64,000 nucleotides of DNA from Pseudomonas congelans (lineage in GTDB: Bacteria; Pseudomonadota; Gammaproteobacteria; Pseudomonadales; Pseudomonadaceae). A program made the translations under genes and the position numbers. The DNA is taken from assembly GCF_900103225.1 (NCBI RefSeq), contig NZ_FNJH01000002.1:156125-220124 (forward strand), in the 5' to 3' direction. Below, in pieces: positions 32,284-41,558 of the stretch (within the stretch, counting starts at the first letter, position 1; each line of letters opens with the position of its first letter). The notes under the pieces were generated by a model. That model searched no databases, had not been told where the DNA came from, and saw only the letters and a program-made list of their open reading frames with translations.

Positions 32284-33219
32284 TTACAGCTCAAGATAGA
32301 GAGCGATAGGGTCGATGAAAACCTGATTACCCTGACTTCGGTAAAAGTGATTTTCCAAGATGTTCATTGCGCTTGTGCTGTTGGCAATAATTTCGCCCAT
32401 CGTTGACTCCGCCGCAGGCAGATTGTCAATATCATCTAATGCCTCTCCTGCGGGCCTCAGTTGGGTAGCCACGCCGAGCAAAACCAGCTCAATCTGCGAC
32501 GCCCTAGAATATGTTTTAAATATGAAATCCTCAGGATCCTTCAAGCAAGATCTTTTAAGATCGGCACACACTTTACAATCACTCAAGTTCATCCGAACAT
32601 CCAACCTCCCTTTAAACCCATGTTCCAAGATAGCGGCCATGCTCTTATAATACAGTTTATCGTTTGCCTGCTTCTCGCGAGGTACCAGCGACTTTGACAA
32701 GTGCTCAAGCTCATTCCTCAGCGCGACGAAAGCTCCTTTCTGGGCATTCTTCCCATCCATCTCCGCCAGTTGCGAGATGATTTCCTCTCGGCGATCGTTG
32801 GCACCAACGATTGTAAATGCATCCTGAATACTGGCAAGGTTTTCGAGAGTTTTTATCACGTCGAAAGCATCTAGAAAGTTGGCTTTCGCTTTGACTCTGA
32901 CTAGTCTTCGCCCTCTCTCATCACCCACCAGCTCATCAAAGCTTGAATCAGCAGTCAAAGAAACTACCTTATCAAGCTCGATAAGCTTCTCTTCAAATAT
33001 TGAGAAAGCATAATCATGAAGGAACTTCTTCTCCATGCTGGCTGAAGTCGTTTCAATGATTTCAGCCATTTTCTTTCCGCTGTCCTGAGGACCTTTCTGT
33101 TTCTCTACATCAGTATCTGACTGACGCGACTCCTTTAAGACAAAGTCAGTTACGCCTTCCATTATCTGCGAAGAAAGGGAATACATCTTGTACTCATCTA
33201 GATATACGAAGCTTCTCAC
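32284..33219 (-). CDS. DUF6414-like protein of unknown function, third gene of an AT-rich operon
   Basis: A 311-aa cytoplasmic protein starting MRSFVYLDEYKMYSLSSQIMEG. This opening recalls the DUF6414 family, from memory. The middle is a predicted helical region with SMEKKFLHDYAFSIFEEKL, followed by VKAKANFLDAFDVIKTLENLAS and a C-terminal helix. Base composition is markedly AT-rich compared with the phage core. Its ATG lies inside the end of a 55-aa membrane-protein gene, so it is translationally coupled. Location between xis and integrase is where phages carry defence or exclusion cargo. Confidence 0.65.
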   Translation of the reverse strand: MRSFVYLDEYKMYSLSSQIMEGVTDFVLKESRQSDTDVEKQKGPQDSGKKMAEIIETTSASMEKKFLHDYAFSIFEEKLIELDKVVSLTADSSFDELVGDERGRRLVRVKAKANFLDAFDVIKTLENLASIQDAFTIVGANDRREEIISQLAEMDGKNAQKGAFVALRNELEHLSKSLVPREKQANDKLYYKSMAAILEHGFKGRLDVRMNLSDCKVCADLKRSCLKDPEDFIFKTYSRASQIELVLLGVATQLRPAGEALDDIDNLPAAESTMGEIIANSTSAMNILENHFYRSQGNQVFIDPIALYLEL

Positions 33220-33361
33220 GCTCTGACTTCCTTTTCATAAATTCATTATAATATTTTTCGCGGACATCAATCTTTCTAGTATTGTTAGCGGACCAAGCCG
33301 CGAACAAAAACGCCACCAAAATAAAAATGCCGCCTATGGCTATTACCAGAATATTTATCAT
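33194..33361 (-). CDS. 55-aa membrane protein, second gene of the AT-rich operon
   Basis: ATG at 33361 forms an ATGA overlap with the stop of the upstream membrane gene, and the frame ends with TGA at 33194-33196, inside the start of the DUF6414-like gene. The product starts MINILVIAIGGIFILVAFLF (one membrane helix, residues 2-22) and ends with a basic tail rich in K and R. A small anchor or regulator of the flanking proteins is the simplest reading. Confidence 0.6.
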   Translation of the reverse strand: MINILVIAIGGIFILVAFLFAAWSANNTRKIDVREKYYNEFMKRKSEREKLRISR

Positions 33362-33759
33362 GCCGATACCTCTCTCGCAGATGCAGACAGATAAGTGATC
33401 CTATCAAACACAGCCCAGCAAATTACAAGCGAGCCTAATGCCATAACCGCTGACACTATTAATATAGCATTGGCGTTTATGTCGGCATAAACATCCGCCA
33501 ACAGCGAAAACGCATAAAGCACAGCATAGAAAAGAACTGCCAGAACGGATAATCCTGCGGCCGCTTTTTTCCAATCGGCTTCGTGCGACTCGTTGTATCT
33601 GATCTCAGCCAGAATTGAGATCTGGATCACGATTCCGAGCGATATGAGGTCAGATGCGCTCAGCCAAGGTACTTTCCCACCGTTGACTAGACCAGCAACA
33701 ATCAAACGCACAAAAATAGGAACCATGCCGAAAAGAACGGTGTACACAAGCCAAAGCAA
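33358..33759 (-). CDS. Four-helix membrane protein, first gene of the AT-rich operon
   Basis: The product has at least four hydrophobic segments (residues 1-25, 35-50, 68-92 and 100-122). The listed start is TTG at 33759. A strong GGGAGG site at 33789-33794 would instead serve one of two in-frame ATC codons (33783 or 33780), adding residues IIKFSDRK before the first helix. No ATG or GTG fits that site, so the true start may be non-canonical. The gene overlaps the 55-aa gene by ATGA. Confidence 0.6.
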   Translation of the reverse strand: MLWLVYTVLFGMVPIFVRLIVAGLVNGGKVPWLSASDLISLGIVIQISILAEIRYNESHEADWKKAAAGLSVLAVLFYAVLYAFSLLADVYADINANAILIVSAVMALGSLVICWAVFDRITYLSASAREVSA

Positions 33760-33841
33760 CTTTCTATCACTAAACTTGATGATGACAACCTCCCTGATAC
33801 TTCCGGTAATGAGTTTCTAAAGAACCTGAGATCACCCATTG

Positions 33842-34819
33842 CTAGCCAAGCTTTTCGGCCAGACCCTGTGGGCAAAGGTGAGTGTAGCGCTTAAGCATAG
33901 CTAGCGTCTTGTGCCCGGTGATGCAGGCTACTTCCATCAGCGTAAAGCCGCGCTCGAACAGGCGGCTGGTCGCTTCATGCCGCAGGTCGTGTAGTCGAAG
34001 ATCGGTAATCTTTGCCTTCTCGCAAACGAGCGGGAAGTAATTGCTGACCGTGTCAGCTTTCAAATGAAAGAACCTGCCCCCAGCAATCGGCGTGGGCAAC
34101 CCCTCCAAGAGAGCCAGCGCCCGCGATGACAGCGGGACCGCCCGGCGCTCGCCGTTCTTGGTGTCCTCCAGGTACGCAACCCTCCCACGTACCTGATCTT
34201 TACGCAGCGCTACCAGCTCGGAACGTCGCATCGCGGTTTCAACCGCCAGCTCGATAATCACCGGTAACTCCGAATTCATTTCACCCGCCAGCTTGTAGAT
34301 GTCCTTCAGCTCTTCGGCAGTAGGCCTGCGCTCACGCTGCTTGCTGCCCTTCGGCATGCGAATGGCGCGGCATGGGTTCGTCAGCCCTTCGATGCCCCAG
34401 TCTTTGGAAGCAACGGTGTAGAGATGACTGATCACAGCCAGATCAAGACGCACGGTCGCTGTTGATTTGCCCTGGCCCAACTCAGCGTCGCGGTAGCTGG
34501 CCATGTCGCTGGATCGGATGGCTGCAAGGGACTTGGTGGCAAACTCTGATGCCTGCCACTTCTTGATACGAACCTTTTCCTGCTTTTCGCCCTTCTTCCC
34601 TTTCGAAACCTCTTTGAGGTATCGCTTGAGGGCTTCGTAAAGGGTGGTGGACTCTGCCTCGCGAATATCTACGAACCGGGCGCGCGACATATCGCCTTCG
34701 ACTTCGGCAGCCCAGCGCTGGGCTTCTGCCTTGGTGTCGAAGGTGGCGCTGATCGTGGGGTATCCTTTGCGCCGAATCTGGGCTCGCCAGGCATCGCCGC
34801 GCTTTTCGTAGTAGGCCAT
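33842..34819 (-). CDS. Prophage integrase, tyrosine recombinase
   Basis: The ATG at 34819 (MAYYEKRGDAWRAQIRRKGY) gives 325 aa; upstream in-frame codons lie in the attachment region. The arm-binding domain covers residues 1-60, and the catalytic domain shows ETAMRRSELVALR (Arg), LHDLRHEAT (H-x-x-R), GHKTLAML (His) and KRYTH (Tyr). It sits about 110 bp from the 3' end of tRNA-Ser and so inserts the phage there. The prophage att site is between the two. Confidence 0.93.
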   Translation of the reverse strand: MAYYEKRGDAWRAQIRRKGYPTISATFDTKAEAQRWAAEVEGDMSRARFVDIREAESTTLYEALKRYLKEVSKGKKGEKQEKVRIKKWQASEFATKSLAAIRSSDMASYRDAELGQGKSTATVRLDLAVISHLYTVASKDWGIEGLTNPCRAIRMPKGSKQRERRPTAEELKDIYKLAGEMNSELPVIIELAVETAMRRSELVALRKDQVRGRVAYLEDTKNGERRAVPLSSRALALLEGLPTPIAGGRFFHLKADTVSNYFPLVCEKAKITDLRLHDLRHEATSRLFERGFTLMEVACITGHKTLAMLKRYTHLCPQGLAEKLG

Positions 34820-34887
34820 AGGGGAATCATAACCGGTGGTACGGGGGAATAACATCCTCCCCCATTCCCCCAAAATTCCCCCAAACG

Positions 34888-34921
34888 AAAAAAGCCCCGA
34901 GCGCGATTAACGCTCGGGGCC
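34888..34921 (-). terminator. Terminator just downstream of tRNA-Ser
   Basis: On the minus strand GCCCCGAGCG-TTAATC-CGCTCGGGGC-like arms are followed by TTTTTT. It ends the tRNA transcript within prophage-side DNA and shields the integrase gene. Confidence 0.85.
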
Positions 34922-34932
34922 TTATGTATGGC

Positions 34933-35018
34933 GGAGAGATAGGGATTCGAACCCTAGGTACCGGTGAAGGTACAACGGATTTCGAATCCGTCCCATTCGG
35001 CCACTCTGGCATCTCTCC
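34933..35018 (-). tRNA. tRNA-Ser(CGA), prophage attachment site
   Basis: The minus strand folds as a class II tRNA: GGAGAGA acceptor start, anticodon loop with CGA, a long variable arm, GGTTCGAATCC T-arm and TCTCTCC acceptor end. CCA is not encoded. The integrase gene lies beyond its 3' end, so this is one attachment site (attL or attR); the 3' end of this tRNA should be repeated at the far end of the prophage, outside the window. Confidence 0.95.
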
Positions 35019-35045
35019 AACGGCGCGCATCATAACAGCATCAGC

Positions 35046-35077
35046 GCAGAAGGCGAAGCCCTTCTGCTGTTTTTTTT
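35046..35077 (+). terminator. Plus-strand terminator between tRNA-Ser and purC
   Basis: GCAGAAGG-CGAAGC-CCTTCTGC is followed by TG and eight T on the plus strand. No plus-strand gene lies before it in the window; it probably served genes now displaced by the prophage, or acts against antisense transcripts. Confidence 0.55.
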
Positions 35078-35109
35078 CGTGCTATCAAGCGCTTGCGTGT
35101 TTTTTCCGC

Positions 35110-35820
35110 TTACAGCGGCACGCCCAGACGGTTTGCGACTTCTTCGTAGGCTTCGATGACGTCGCCCAGACCCTGGCGGAAGCGGTCTTTGTCCATTTTC
35201 TTACGGGTGTCCTTGTCCCAGAGGCGGCAGCCGTCCGGGCTGAATTCGTCACCGAGGACGATTTCACCGTGGAATACGCCGAATTCGAGTTTGAAGTCGA
35301 CCAGCAGCAGGCCGGCGTCGTCGAACAGTTTGGTCAGCACATCGTTGACCTTGATCGACAGCTCTTTCATGCGAACCAGTTGCTCGGCGGTGCCCCAGCC
35401 GAACGCCACAACGTGGGATTCGTTGATGAACGGGTCGCCCTTGGCGTCGTCCTTGAGGAACAGTTCGAAGGTGTACGGATTGAGCTTGGTGCCCTCTTCG
35501 ATGCCCAGACGCTTGACCAGGCTGCCAGCAGCGTAGTTACGCACGACGCATTCGACCGGGATCATGTCGAGCTTCTTGACCAGACACTCGTTGTCGCCCA
35601 GCAGCTTGTCGAACTGGGTTGGAATACCCGCTTCTTCAAGCTTCTGCATGATGAAGGCGTTGAACTTGTTGTTCACCATGCCTTTACGGTCCAGCTGTTC
35701 GATGCGCTTGCCGTCGAACGCCGAGGTGTCGTTGCGGAACAGCAGGATCAAGCGGTCGGCGTCGTCGGTCTTGTAAACCGATTTGGCTTTGCCGCGGTAG
35801 AGTTCTTCACGTTTTTCCAT
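35110..35820 (-). CDS. purC: Phosphoribosylaminoimidazole-succinocarboxamide synthase
   Basis: A 236-aa SAICAR synthetase that joins CAIR and aspartate using ATP in purine synthesis. The opening [19 protein letters not shown], the central [41 protein letters not shown] and the final [17 protein letters not shown] fit the short bacterial type. It is the last gene of the dapA-bamC-MBL-purC cluster, next to tRNA-Ser. Confidence 0.98.
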   Translation of the reverse strand: MEKREELYRGKAKSVYKTDDADRLILLFRNDTSAFDGKRIEQLDRKGMVNNKFNAFIMQKLEEAGIPTQFDKLLGDNECLVKKLDMIPVECVVRNYAAGSLVKRLGIEEGTKLNPYTFELFLKDDAKGDPFINESHVVAFGWGTAEQLVRMKELSIKVNDVLTKLFDDAGLLLVDFKLEFGVFHGEIVLGDEFSPDGCRLWDKDTRKKMDKDRFRQGLGDVIEAYEEVANRLGVPL

Positions 35821-35848
35821 GATGGGCTCCGCTTGCTAAGTAGTTGGG

Positions 35849-36607
35849 CTAGGCGATATGTCGCCAGTCGAGCCCTGAATCTTGATCGGCCAGTTGCAGC
35901 CAGTCCGGGTCGCACCCGAGGGTGTCGACGAAACATTGCCGGGCCAGATGCGGCAGGTTGTTCTTGCTGCTGAGATGCGCCAGCACCAGGTGCTGAAGGT
36001 CCTGCCATCCCAGTTCGCTCACCAGGCTGGCAGCCTGATGGTTGTTCAAATGACCGGTTTCACAGCCAACGCGTTGCTTGAGAAAGACCGGATACTGGCC
36101 TCGGGCAAGCATGTCGCGACAGTGATTGGCCTCGATCATCAAGGCATCCAGGCCTTGATAACGCTGTAATACGTTGGAGCAGTAAGAGCCAAGGTCGGTC
36201 AGCAGGCCGAAGCGGCGCTTGCCGTCACTGAAGACGAACTGCGTCGGTTCCAGTGCATCGTGAGCGACCGACACCACATCTATGTCCAGTGCGCCGATCT
36301 GCAGACTCTCCCCGCCTGCCAGCAGGCCGGCGATTTCCACCGGTTTGCGCATTCCGCGCAAGGTCCCGCTGCTGAGGTAGACCGGCACATTGTAGCGCCG
36401 CGACAGCAGCCCCACGCCATGCACATGATCGGCATGTTCGTGGGTCACCAGAATGGCGCTCAGCTGGCTTGCCGAGACGCCCAGACGAGCCAGGCGCCGC
36501 TCGGTTTCCCGCAGGGAGAAACCGCAATCGACCAATACGTACGTCTCGTTGCTTGCGACCAGCGTGCCGTTGCCACGACTGCCGCTGCCGAGAACCGCGA
36601 AACGCAC
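35849..36607 (-). CDS. MBL-fold metallo-hydrolase (YycJ-like)
   Basis: A 252-aa metallo-beta-lactamase-fold protein. It starts RFAVLGSGSRGNGTLV and has the metal motif THEHADH near residue 62, a further aspartate in the LLTDLGSYC region, and ANHCRDMLARGQYP and LAHLSSKNNLPHLA later on. Such proteins (YycJ/WalJ-like) may act as phosphodiesterases or exonucleases. It lies one base from bamC, so both share an operon. Confidence 0.88.
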   Translation of the reverse strand: MRFAVLGSGSRGNGTLVASNETYVLVDCGFSLRETERRLARLGVSASQLSAILVTHEHADHVHGVGLLSRRYNVPVYLSSGTLRGMRKPVEIAGLLAGGESLQIGALDIDVVSVAHDALEPTQFVFSDGKRRFGLLTDLGSYCSNVLQRYQGLDALMIEANHCRDMLARGQYPVFLKQRVGCETGHLNNHQAASLVSELGWQDLQHLVLAHLSSKNNLPHLARQCFVDTLGCDPDWLQLADQDSGLDWRHIA

Positions 36608-37726
36608 TTAACCCAGGTTGTCTTGAATAACGCTCAACACCCGACGCGCGATATCCGCAGGCGCTACGGTGTTGATGTTCTTCTCGACGGTCACTTGAAC
36701 GTTGTCACCGACCTTGCTCAGGCGGACCTGATAGCGCTCGGCACGGGCATCGATCTCTTCCTTGGTCGACTTGCTGCCGAACATGCGGCCGAAGAAACCA
36801 GGCTCGTTTTCAGGCGTTTTGGCCTTTTCGGCCAGGTTGATGTAGTACAGACCCAGGCTGCGGTTGATGTCCTCGACACGCCAGTCGCCCTGATCCAGCG
36901 CGCGGCCGACGCTCGACCATGCGCGATCCAGATCGGCACCGACGTTCAATACCGGGTTGCCACTGCCGTCTTCGCTCAAGGCAACACGGCTTGGGGTGTC
37001 GTAGTCACGTGCCGCCAGCAGGGAAATCGAACCGCCCTTCTCGGCGTTGCGGCCCATGCTGGCCAACAGATCGTCGGTCAGTGCGGCATCAAGGCCCAGG
37101 TTGGTGGTGCGAGTCGGGAAGGCCACGTCGGCAGTGCTGCCGGCAGGACGCTCGACGCTGACTACGTAGACTTCACTGGTGTTACGCTGCACGCCCGGCT
37201 CGATGCGAACACGTACACGGGTTTCCGAGTCGGCCGAGACACCAGCAGCGCTCAGACGCTTGGCCACCGAAGCGGACAGTTCATCGAGGCGCTGCCAGGA
37301 AGAGCTGAATTCGCCCGTCTGCGGACGCTCTTCAGCAATACGGAAACCGTTGTCTTCGAAATACTGATGGGCCACCGGCCAGACTTCGGCCGGCTGACGC
37401 TGAGCCAGGATCCAGTGCGCATCACCACTCTTCTGCAGGCTGAAGTCGCTCGACTCGGAAGTCGTGCCCAGCGGCTGAGGACGGGGCACCGTGTACTCGC
37501 CGTCTTTCTGAGTGCTGTCAGCCACGTTACGCGGGATCGGCAGCAAAGGATCCAGACGCTTGACGCCGCTGACATCGGCGGGCAGCTGCATGGGGGGGGT
37601 CTGGGTCGCCTGGAGGTAATCGCTGCCGCGATCACGGAAGTAACCATCTTCGCCCCAGAGCCAACCGCAACCGCTGGTGCTGGAGATAATAAGAGCAAGT
37701 GCGGAAAGTCCGGCCAATCGCTTCAT
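36608..37726 (-). CDS. bamC: Outer membrane assembly lipoprotein BamC
   Basis: The ATG at 37726 with GAGGAAG upstream gives 372 aa. The lipoprotein signal is [20 protein letters not shown] (Cys 20). It has the BamC unstructured start ([20 protein letters not shown]), followed by two helix-grip domains (about 150-230 and 260-372). BamC belongs to the BAM complex that inserts beta-barrel proteins in the outer membrane. It follows dapA, an arrangement conserved in gamma-proteobacteria. Confidence 0.93.
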   Translation of the reverse strand: MKRLAGLSALALIISSTSGCGWLWGEDGYFRDRGSDYLQATQTPPMQLPADVSGVKRLDPLLPIPRNVADSTQKDGEYTVPRPQPLGTTSESSDFSLQKSGDAHWILAQRQPAEVWPVAHQYFEDNGFRIAEERPQTGEFSSSWQRLDELSASVAKRLSAAGVSADSETRVRVRIEPGVQRNTSEVYVVSVERPAGSTADVAFPTRTTNLGLDAALTDDLLASMGRNAEKGGSISLLAARDYDTPSRVALSEDGSGNPVLNVGADLDRAWSSVGRALDQGDWRVEDINRSLGLYYINLAEKAKTPENEPGFFGRMFGSKSTKEEIDARAERYQVRLSKVGDNVQVTVEKNINTVAPADIARRVLSVIQDNLG

Positions 37727-37744
37727 TGCGTGATACTTCCTCAA

Positions 37745-38623
37745 TTAAACCAGGACGCCGGACTGGCGCATGGCCTGACGCAGCGGTTCATGACAGGCTT
37801 CGCTGAGCCAGGTAAGCGGCAGACGGATACCGTCTGGCATCAAACCCATCTCATGCAACGCCCACTTCACGGGGATAGGGTTGGATTCGATGAACAGGGT
37901 GTTGTTGAGCGGCATGAGCTTTTCGTGAATCGCCCGGGCCGTTTGCGCATCGCCGCGCATGGCCGCTGCGCACAGATCGCTCATGGCGCGCGGTGCAACG
38001 TTGGCGGTGACGGAAATATTGCCCTTGCCACCCAGCAGCATCAATTCGACGGCTGTGGCGTCGTCGCCGGAGTACACCAGAAAATCGCTGCTGACGCTGG
38101 CCAGGATGTCCTTGGCGCGTTGCAGGTTGCCGGTGGCTTCCTTGATGCCGATGATGTTTTTTACCTTCGACAGACGCGCAACGGTCTCCGGCAGCATGTC
38201 ACAGGCCGTACGGCCAGGCACGTTGTAGAGGATCTGCGGGATGTCGACTGCGTTGGCGATGTGGCTGAAGTGCTGGAACAGGCCTTCCTGAGTCGGCTTG
38301 TTGTAGTAAGGCGTCACCAGCAGGCACGCGTCGGCACCCGCATTTTTGGCGTTGGTGGTCAGTTCGACAGCTTCACGCGTCGAATTGGCGCCTGTACCGG
38401 CGATGACCGGAATGCGACCTGCAACCTGAGTGACCACCCGGCGGATGACTTCGATGTGTTCGTTCACATCCAGCGTCGCCGACTCACCGGTGGTGCCTAC
38501 GGCAACAATGGCGTTGGTGCCCTCTTGCAAGTGGAAGTCAACCAGTTTGCTCAGGCTGTCCCAGTCCAGACGACCTTGTGCATCCATTGGTGTGACCAGT
38601 GCCACCATACTGCCCGCAATCAT
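37745..38623 (-). CDS. dapA: 4-hydroxy-tetrahydrodipicolinate synthase
   Basis: The ATG at 38623 ([14 protein letters not shown]) gives 292 aa, the usual length. It makes hydroxy-tetrahydrodipicolinate from pyruvate and aspartate semialdehyde for lysine and cell-wall synthesis. The catalytic parts are visible: GTTGESATL, the Tyr in [27 protein letters not shown], and the Schiff-base Lys in IIGIKEATG. It heads the cluster with bamC 18 bp downstream. Confidence 0.97.
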   Translation of the reverse strand: MIAGSMVALVTPMDAQGRLDWDSLSKLVDFHLQEGTNAIVAVGTTGESATLDVNEHIEVIRRVVTQVAGRIPVIAGTGANSTREAVELTTNAKNAGADACLLVTPYYNKPTQEGLFQHFSHIANAVDIPQILYNVPGRTACDMLPETVARLSKVKNIIGIKEATGNLQRAKDILASVSSDFLVYSGDDATAVELMLLGGKGNISVTANVAPRAMSDLCAAAMRGDAQTARAIHEKLMPLNNTLFIESNPIPVKWALHEMGLMPDGIRLPLTWLSEACHEPLRQAMRQSGVLV

Positions 38624-38948
38624 GCAACCGCTCCTGCCGGAAAAAGAGAGCCGTAATGGTACTGGCGCTATCAGCCTTGTACAAGCAAAGTACCGCGCTC
38701 TGAGCATTCCCCTGAGCGATGGTTTTCGCTACCCTTCGTCCTTTGATCGGTACTGGTCACCTGCGCACCTCGCTCAATCGGTCGAATTTGTCGCCAGAAG
38801 CCCTGCCCCAGCGCACTCCAGCCCTGTCATGGTATATCCATGCAAGCCAGGCGCCGAGGGACCCGGCAAGTTATCTTGCGCCATCGATTGTCGAAACAGC
38901 CCCGCAAGTCCGAAAAAGTACCGACCGCTCATCGTCTAGGAATGCTGC
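38624..38948. promoter_or_regulatory. Divergent promoter region of dapA and gcvR
   Basis: A 325-bp intergenic stretch between two divergent genes. No terminator, repeat or small gene is evident; promoters for both sides must lie here, but I could not pick clear -35/-10 pairs. Confidence 0.45.
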
Positions 38949-39512
38949 ATGTCGTCCACCCCCACAGTTCGCGAACAATTCCTTGTCATCAGTGCCCTTG
39001 GCGCAAACCCCATGGAGCTGACCAACGTCCTGTGCCGCGCCAGCCATGAAAACCGCTGCTCGGTCGTCACCTCGCGTCTCACCCGCCACGGCGAGTGCAG
39101 TGCGCTGATTCTTCAGGTGTCGGGCAGTTGGGACGCTCTGGCGCGCCTTGAAACCGGCCTGTCGAGCCTCTCCAAGAAGCATGCGTTCACGACCAGCGTC
39201 GTGCGCAGCGCCACCCTGGAGAACCGCCCTGAAGCTCTGCCCTACGTGGCCTACGTCAGCTCGGCGTACCGCCCGGACATCATCAATGAGCTGTGCCAGT
39301 TCTTCATTGACCACAACGTCGAGCTGGAGAACCTGATCTGCGATACCTACCAGGCTCCGCAGACCGGCGGCACCATGCTCAACGCCACGTTCACGGTGAC
39401 ACTGCCTGCCGGGACGCAGATCAGCTGGCTGCGCGATCAATTCCTCGATTTCGCCGATGCGTTGAATCTGGACGCACTGATCGAACCCTGGCGCCCACAA
39501 GCCCCAATGTAA
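38949..39512 (+). CDS. gcvR: Glycine cleavage system regulator GcvR-like (ACT domains)
   Basis: A 187-aa protein with two ACT-type domains: FLVISALGANPMELTNVLCRAS (residues about 12-80) and LPYVAYVSSAYRPDIINELCQFF (about 95-175). In E. coli GcvR binds GcvA to repress the glycine cleavage genes. The place between dapA and bcp is the same as in other pseudomonads. It precedes bcp by 9 bp. Confidence 0.85.
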   Translation: MSSTPTVREQFLVISALGANPMELTNVLCRASHENRCSVVTSRLTRHGECSALILQVSGSWDALARLETGLSSLSKKHAFTTSVVRSATLENRPEALPYVAYVSSAYRPDIINELCQFFIDHNVELENLICDTYQAPQTGGTMLNATFTVTLPAGTQISWLRDQFLDFADALNLDALIEPWRPQAPM

Positions 39513-39521
39513 GGAGTCCTC

Positions 39522-39995
39522 ATGACTGTCACAGTAGATCATCCGGTTCCCGATTTTCAGGCACCCGCTACCAGCGGACAGACTGTCGAGCTGTCTGCGC
39601 TCAAGGGTCAGCAGGTCGTGATTTATTTTTATCCGAAAGACAACACGCCCGGCTGCACTACGCAGGGCCAGGACTTTCGTGACCACATCGCGCAGTTTCA
39701 GGCAGCCAACACGGTTGTGCTCGGTGTGTCCCGAGACAGCCTGAAAACCCATGAAAACTTCAAGGCCAAGCAGTCGTTCCCGTTCGAGCTGATTTCGGAC
39801 AAGGACGAAGCGGTCTGCCAGCTGTTCGACGTCATCAAGCTCAAGAAGCTCTATGGCAAGGAATACCTGGGCGTCGACCGCAGCACCTTCCTGATCGACA
39901 AGGAAGGCGTACTGCGTCAGGAATGGCGCGGTGTGAAAGTGCCGGGCCATGTGGCTGAAGTATTGGCGCAGGCCGAAGCCCTGAACAAGGGCTGA
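39522..39995 (+). CDS. bcp: Thiol peroxidase Bcp (peroxiredoxin Q)
   Basis: A 157-aa peroxiredoxin. YFYPKDNTPGCTTQGQDFRD carries the peroxidatic cysteine (Cys 46), in the PGCT context typical of Bcp; the resolving cysteine of some Bcp proteins (+5) is absent, as a glutamine stands there. A further cysteine is in DEAVCQLFDV. It reduces peroxides in the cytoplasm. It is likely co-transcribed with gcvR. Confidence 0.93.
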   Translation: MTVTVDHPVPDFQAPATSGQTVELSALKGQQVVIYFYPKDNTPGCTTQGQDFRDHIAQFQAANTVVLGVSRDSLKTHENFKAKQSFPFELISDKDEAVCQLFDVIKLKKLYGKEYLGVDRSTFLIDKEGVLRQEWRGVKVPGHVAEVLAQAEALNKG

Positions 39996-40060
39996 TCCGC
40001 CTACCCGCTGCGGCGCGCCACGTGCCGCAGCGATTAAGCCCTGATGTCGCGGCTATCGCG

Positions 40061-41131
40061 TCAAAGCAAAGGTGCTACCGTCGGCTCATTGCGAGGCCAG
40101 GCGTCGAGCACGGCCTTGAACAGGGTCGCCAGCGGAATCGCAAAGAAGATCCCCCAGAACCCCCACAGCCCACCGAACAGCAGCACGGCGCAGATGATTG
40201 CGACCGGGTGCAGATTGACGGCCTCGGAAAACAGCAGCGGCACCAGCACGTTGCCATCCAGCGCCTGAATGATCCCGTGAGCGATCATCAGGTAGATGAA
40301 CTGATCACCCCAGCCCCACTGGAACAGACCGATCAATGCCACCGGCACGGTGACCACCACCGCACCGACATAAGGCACGACCACCGATATGCCGACCAGC
40401 ATTGCCAGCAGCGCTGCGTAATTGAGCCCGAGCGCGGCGAAAGCGATGTAGGTAACGCCCCCACAGATGAAAATCTCGATGACCTTGCCGCGAATATAAT
40501 TGGCAATCTGACGCTTCATCTCATCCGCCACCCGATTGATCAAGGCACGCTCGCGGGGCAGATAGCCACGCGCCCAGCGGCCGATCATGTGCCGATCCTT
40601 GAGGAAGAAGAAAACCAGAATCGGCACCAGCACCAGATAGATCATCAGGTTGACCAGCAACGGCAAGCTGGAGATCGAGAACGTCAGCGCCAACTGACCG
40701 ATCTTGCCCACCTCACCACGGGCGACCTCGATGGCCAGCAGCACTTGCTCGTCAGACACCAGGTGCGGGTAACGCTCGGGCAGCAACAACAGCACCGACT
40801 GCCATTTGGCAAGCATGCCCGGGGCTTCGTTGAACAAGGTAATCATCTGGTGCCAGAGCAACGGCACCAATACCAGCAGGAACACCAGCAATACGCCGAT
40901 GAACAAGGTGAACACCAGACCGACGGCGGCCATTTCAGGCAGGCGCAGGCGTTCCAGAACACTGACCAGACCGTGCATCAGAAACGCCAGCACCAGACCG
41001 GCGAGAACCGGAGCCAGCATGCCACCCAGCGTCAGGACAAGGGTGAACGCCAGAAACAGCAGGACCGCCAGTACCACTGCCTCCTCGTCAGAGAAGTAGC
41101 GTTGCACCCAATTGCGAAGCACATTGAACAT
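40061..41131 (-). CDS. AI-2E family transporter (PerM-like)
   Basis: The ATG at 41131 (MFNVLRNWVQRYF) gives 356 aa. At least seven hydrophobic segments are present, with the family's VPYVGAVVVTVPVALIGLFQ and LVPLLFSEAVNLHPVAIICAVLLFG near the C-terminus. AI-2E/PerM proteins are membrane permeases of uncertain substrate, some acting as Na+/H+ antiporters. It is convergent with bcp and precedes nothing on its strand except the intergenic end. Confidence 0.92.
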   Translation of the reverse strand: MFNVLRNWVQRYFSDEEAVVLAVLLFLAFTLVLTLGGMLAPVLAGLVLAFLMHGLVSVLERLRLPEMAAVGLVFTLFIGVLLVFLLVLVPLLWHQMITLFNEAPGMLAKWQSVLLLLPERYPHLVSDEQVLLAIEVARGEVGKIGQLALTFSISSLPLLVNLMIYLVLVPILVFFFLKDRHMIGRWARGYLPRERALINRVADEMKRQIANYIRGKVIEIFICGGVTYIAFAALGLNYAALLAMLVGISVVVPYVGAVVVTVPVALIGLFQWGWGDQFIYLMIAHGIIQALDGNVLVPLLFSEAVNLHPVAIICAVLLFGGLWGFWGIFFAIPLATLFKAVLDAWPRNEPTVAPLL

Positions 41132-41166
41132 CAAACATCCTTTTCGGAAAAAAACGCGGCAGTGGG

Positions 41167-41418
41167 TCAGGCCTTGCGCAGCCAGTAACGATAAATCCCG
41201 GCATCGACCTCTTCATGCAGCAACTCGTGCCCGGCGAGCCTGGCAAAGGTTCGAAAGTCCCGCTGCGAACCGGCATCGGTGGCAATTACTTTCAGCACCG
41301 CACCGCTGGCCAGGCGGTTGAGCTCCATCTTGGCTTTCAGCAGGGGCAGCGGACAGTTGAGACCACTGGCATCCAGTTCGGCGTCACAGGCCTCGGGGCG
41401 CACTACAGCGTCAGACAT
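41167..41418 (-). CDS. tusA: Sulfurtransferase TusA-like protein
   Basis: The ATG at 41418 (MSDAVVRPEACDAELD) gives 83 aa. LDASGLNCPLPLLKAKMEL contains the conserved CPxP motif with the active cysteine. TusA carries persulfide sulfur, for example to tRNA thiolation or molybdenum cofactor pathways. It lies 35 bp upstream of the AI-2E transporter gene on the same strand. Confidence 0.9.
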   Translation of the reverse strand: MSDAVVRPEACDAELDASGLNCPLPLLKAKMELNRLASGAVLKVIATDAGSQRDFRTFARLAGHELLHEEVDAGIYRYWLRKA

Positions 41419-41558
41419 CGTTTCTCTCCAGGCGGACACATCGAATTACAAAGCAGGTCCGAAAAGGCAGGGCGAACAAGACGGCAAGAATACCTCACTC
41501 TGGTCAGCACGCCATTGAGCCAGCTACAGTACAGGTTCTTCTGACCAGAGCTTCGTGC

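Noticed and set aside
36260..38656. 798-codon open frame on the plus strand
   Set aside because: It lies opposite the metallo-hydrolase, bamC and dapA genes, which are clear. Long antisense frames are common in GC-rich Pseudomonas genes, and no protein family is visible in it.
40022..41188. 388-codon plus-strand frame rich in Gln and His
   Set aside because: The composition is typical of the antisense of a hydrophobic membrane protein gene; the real gene is the AI-2E transporter.
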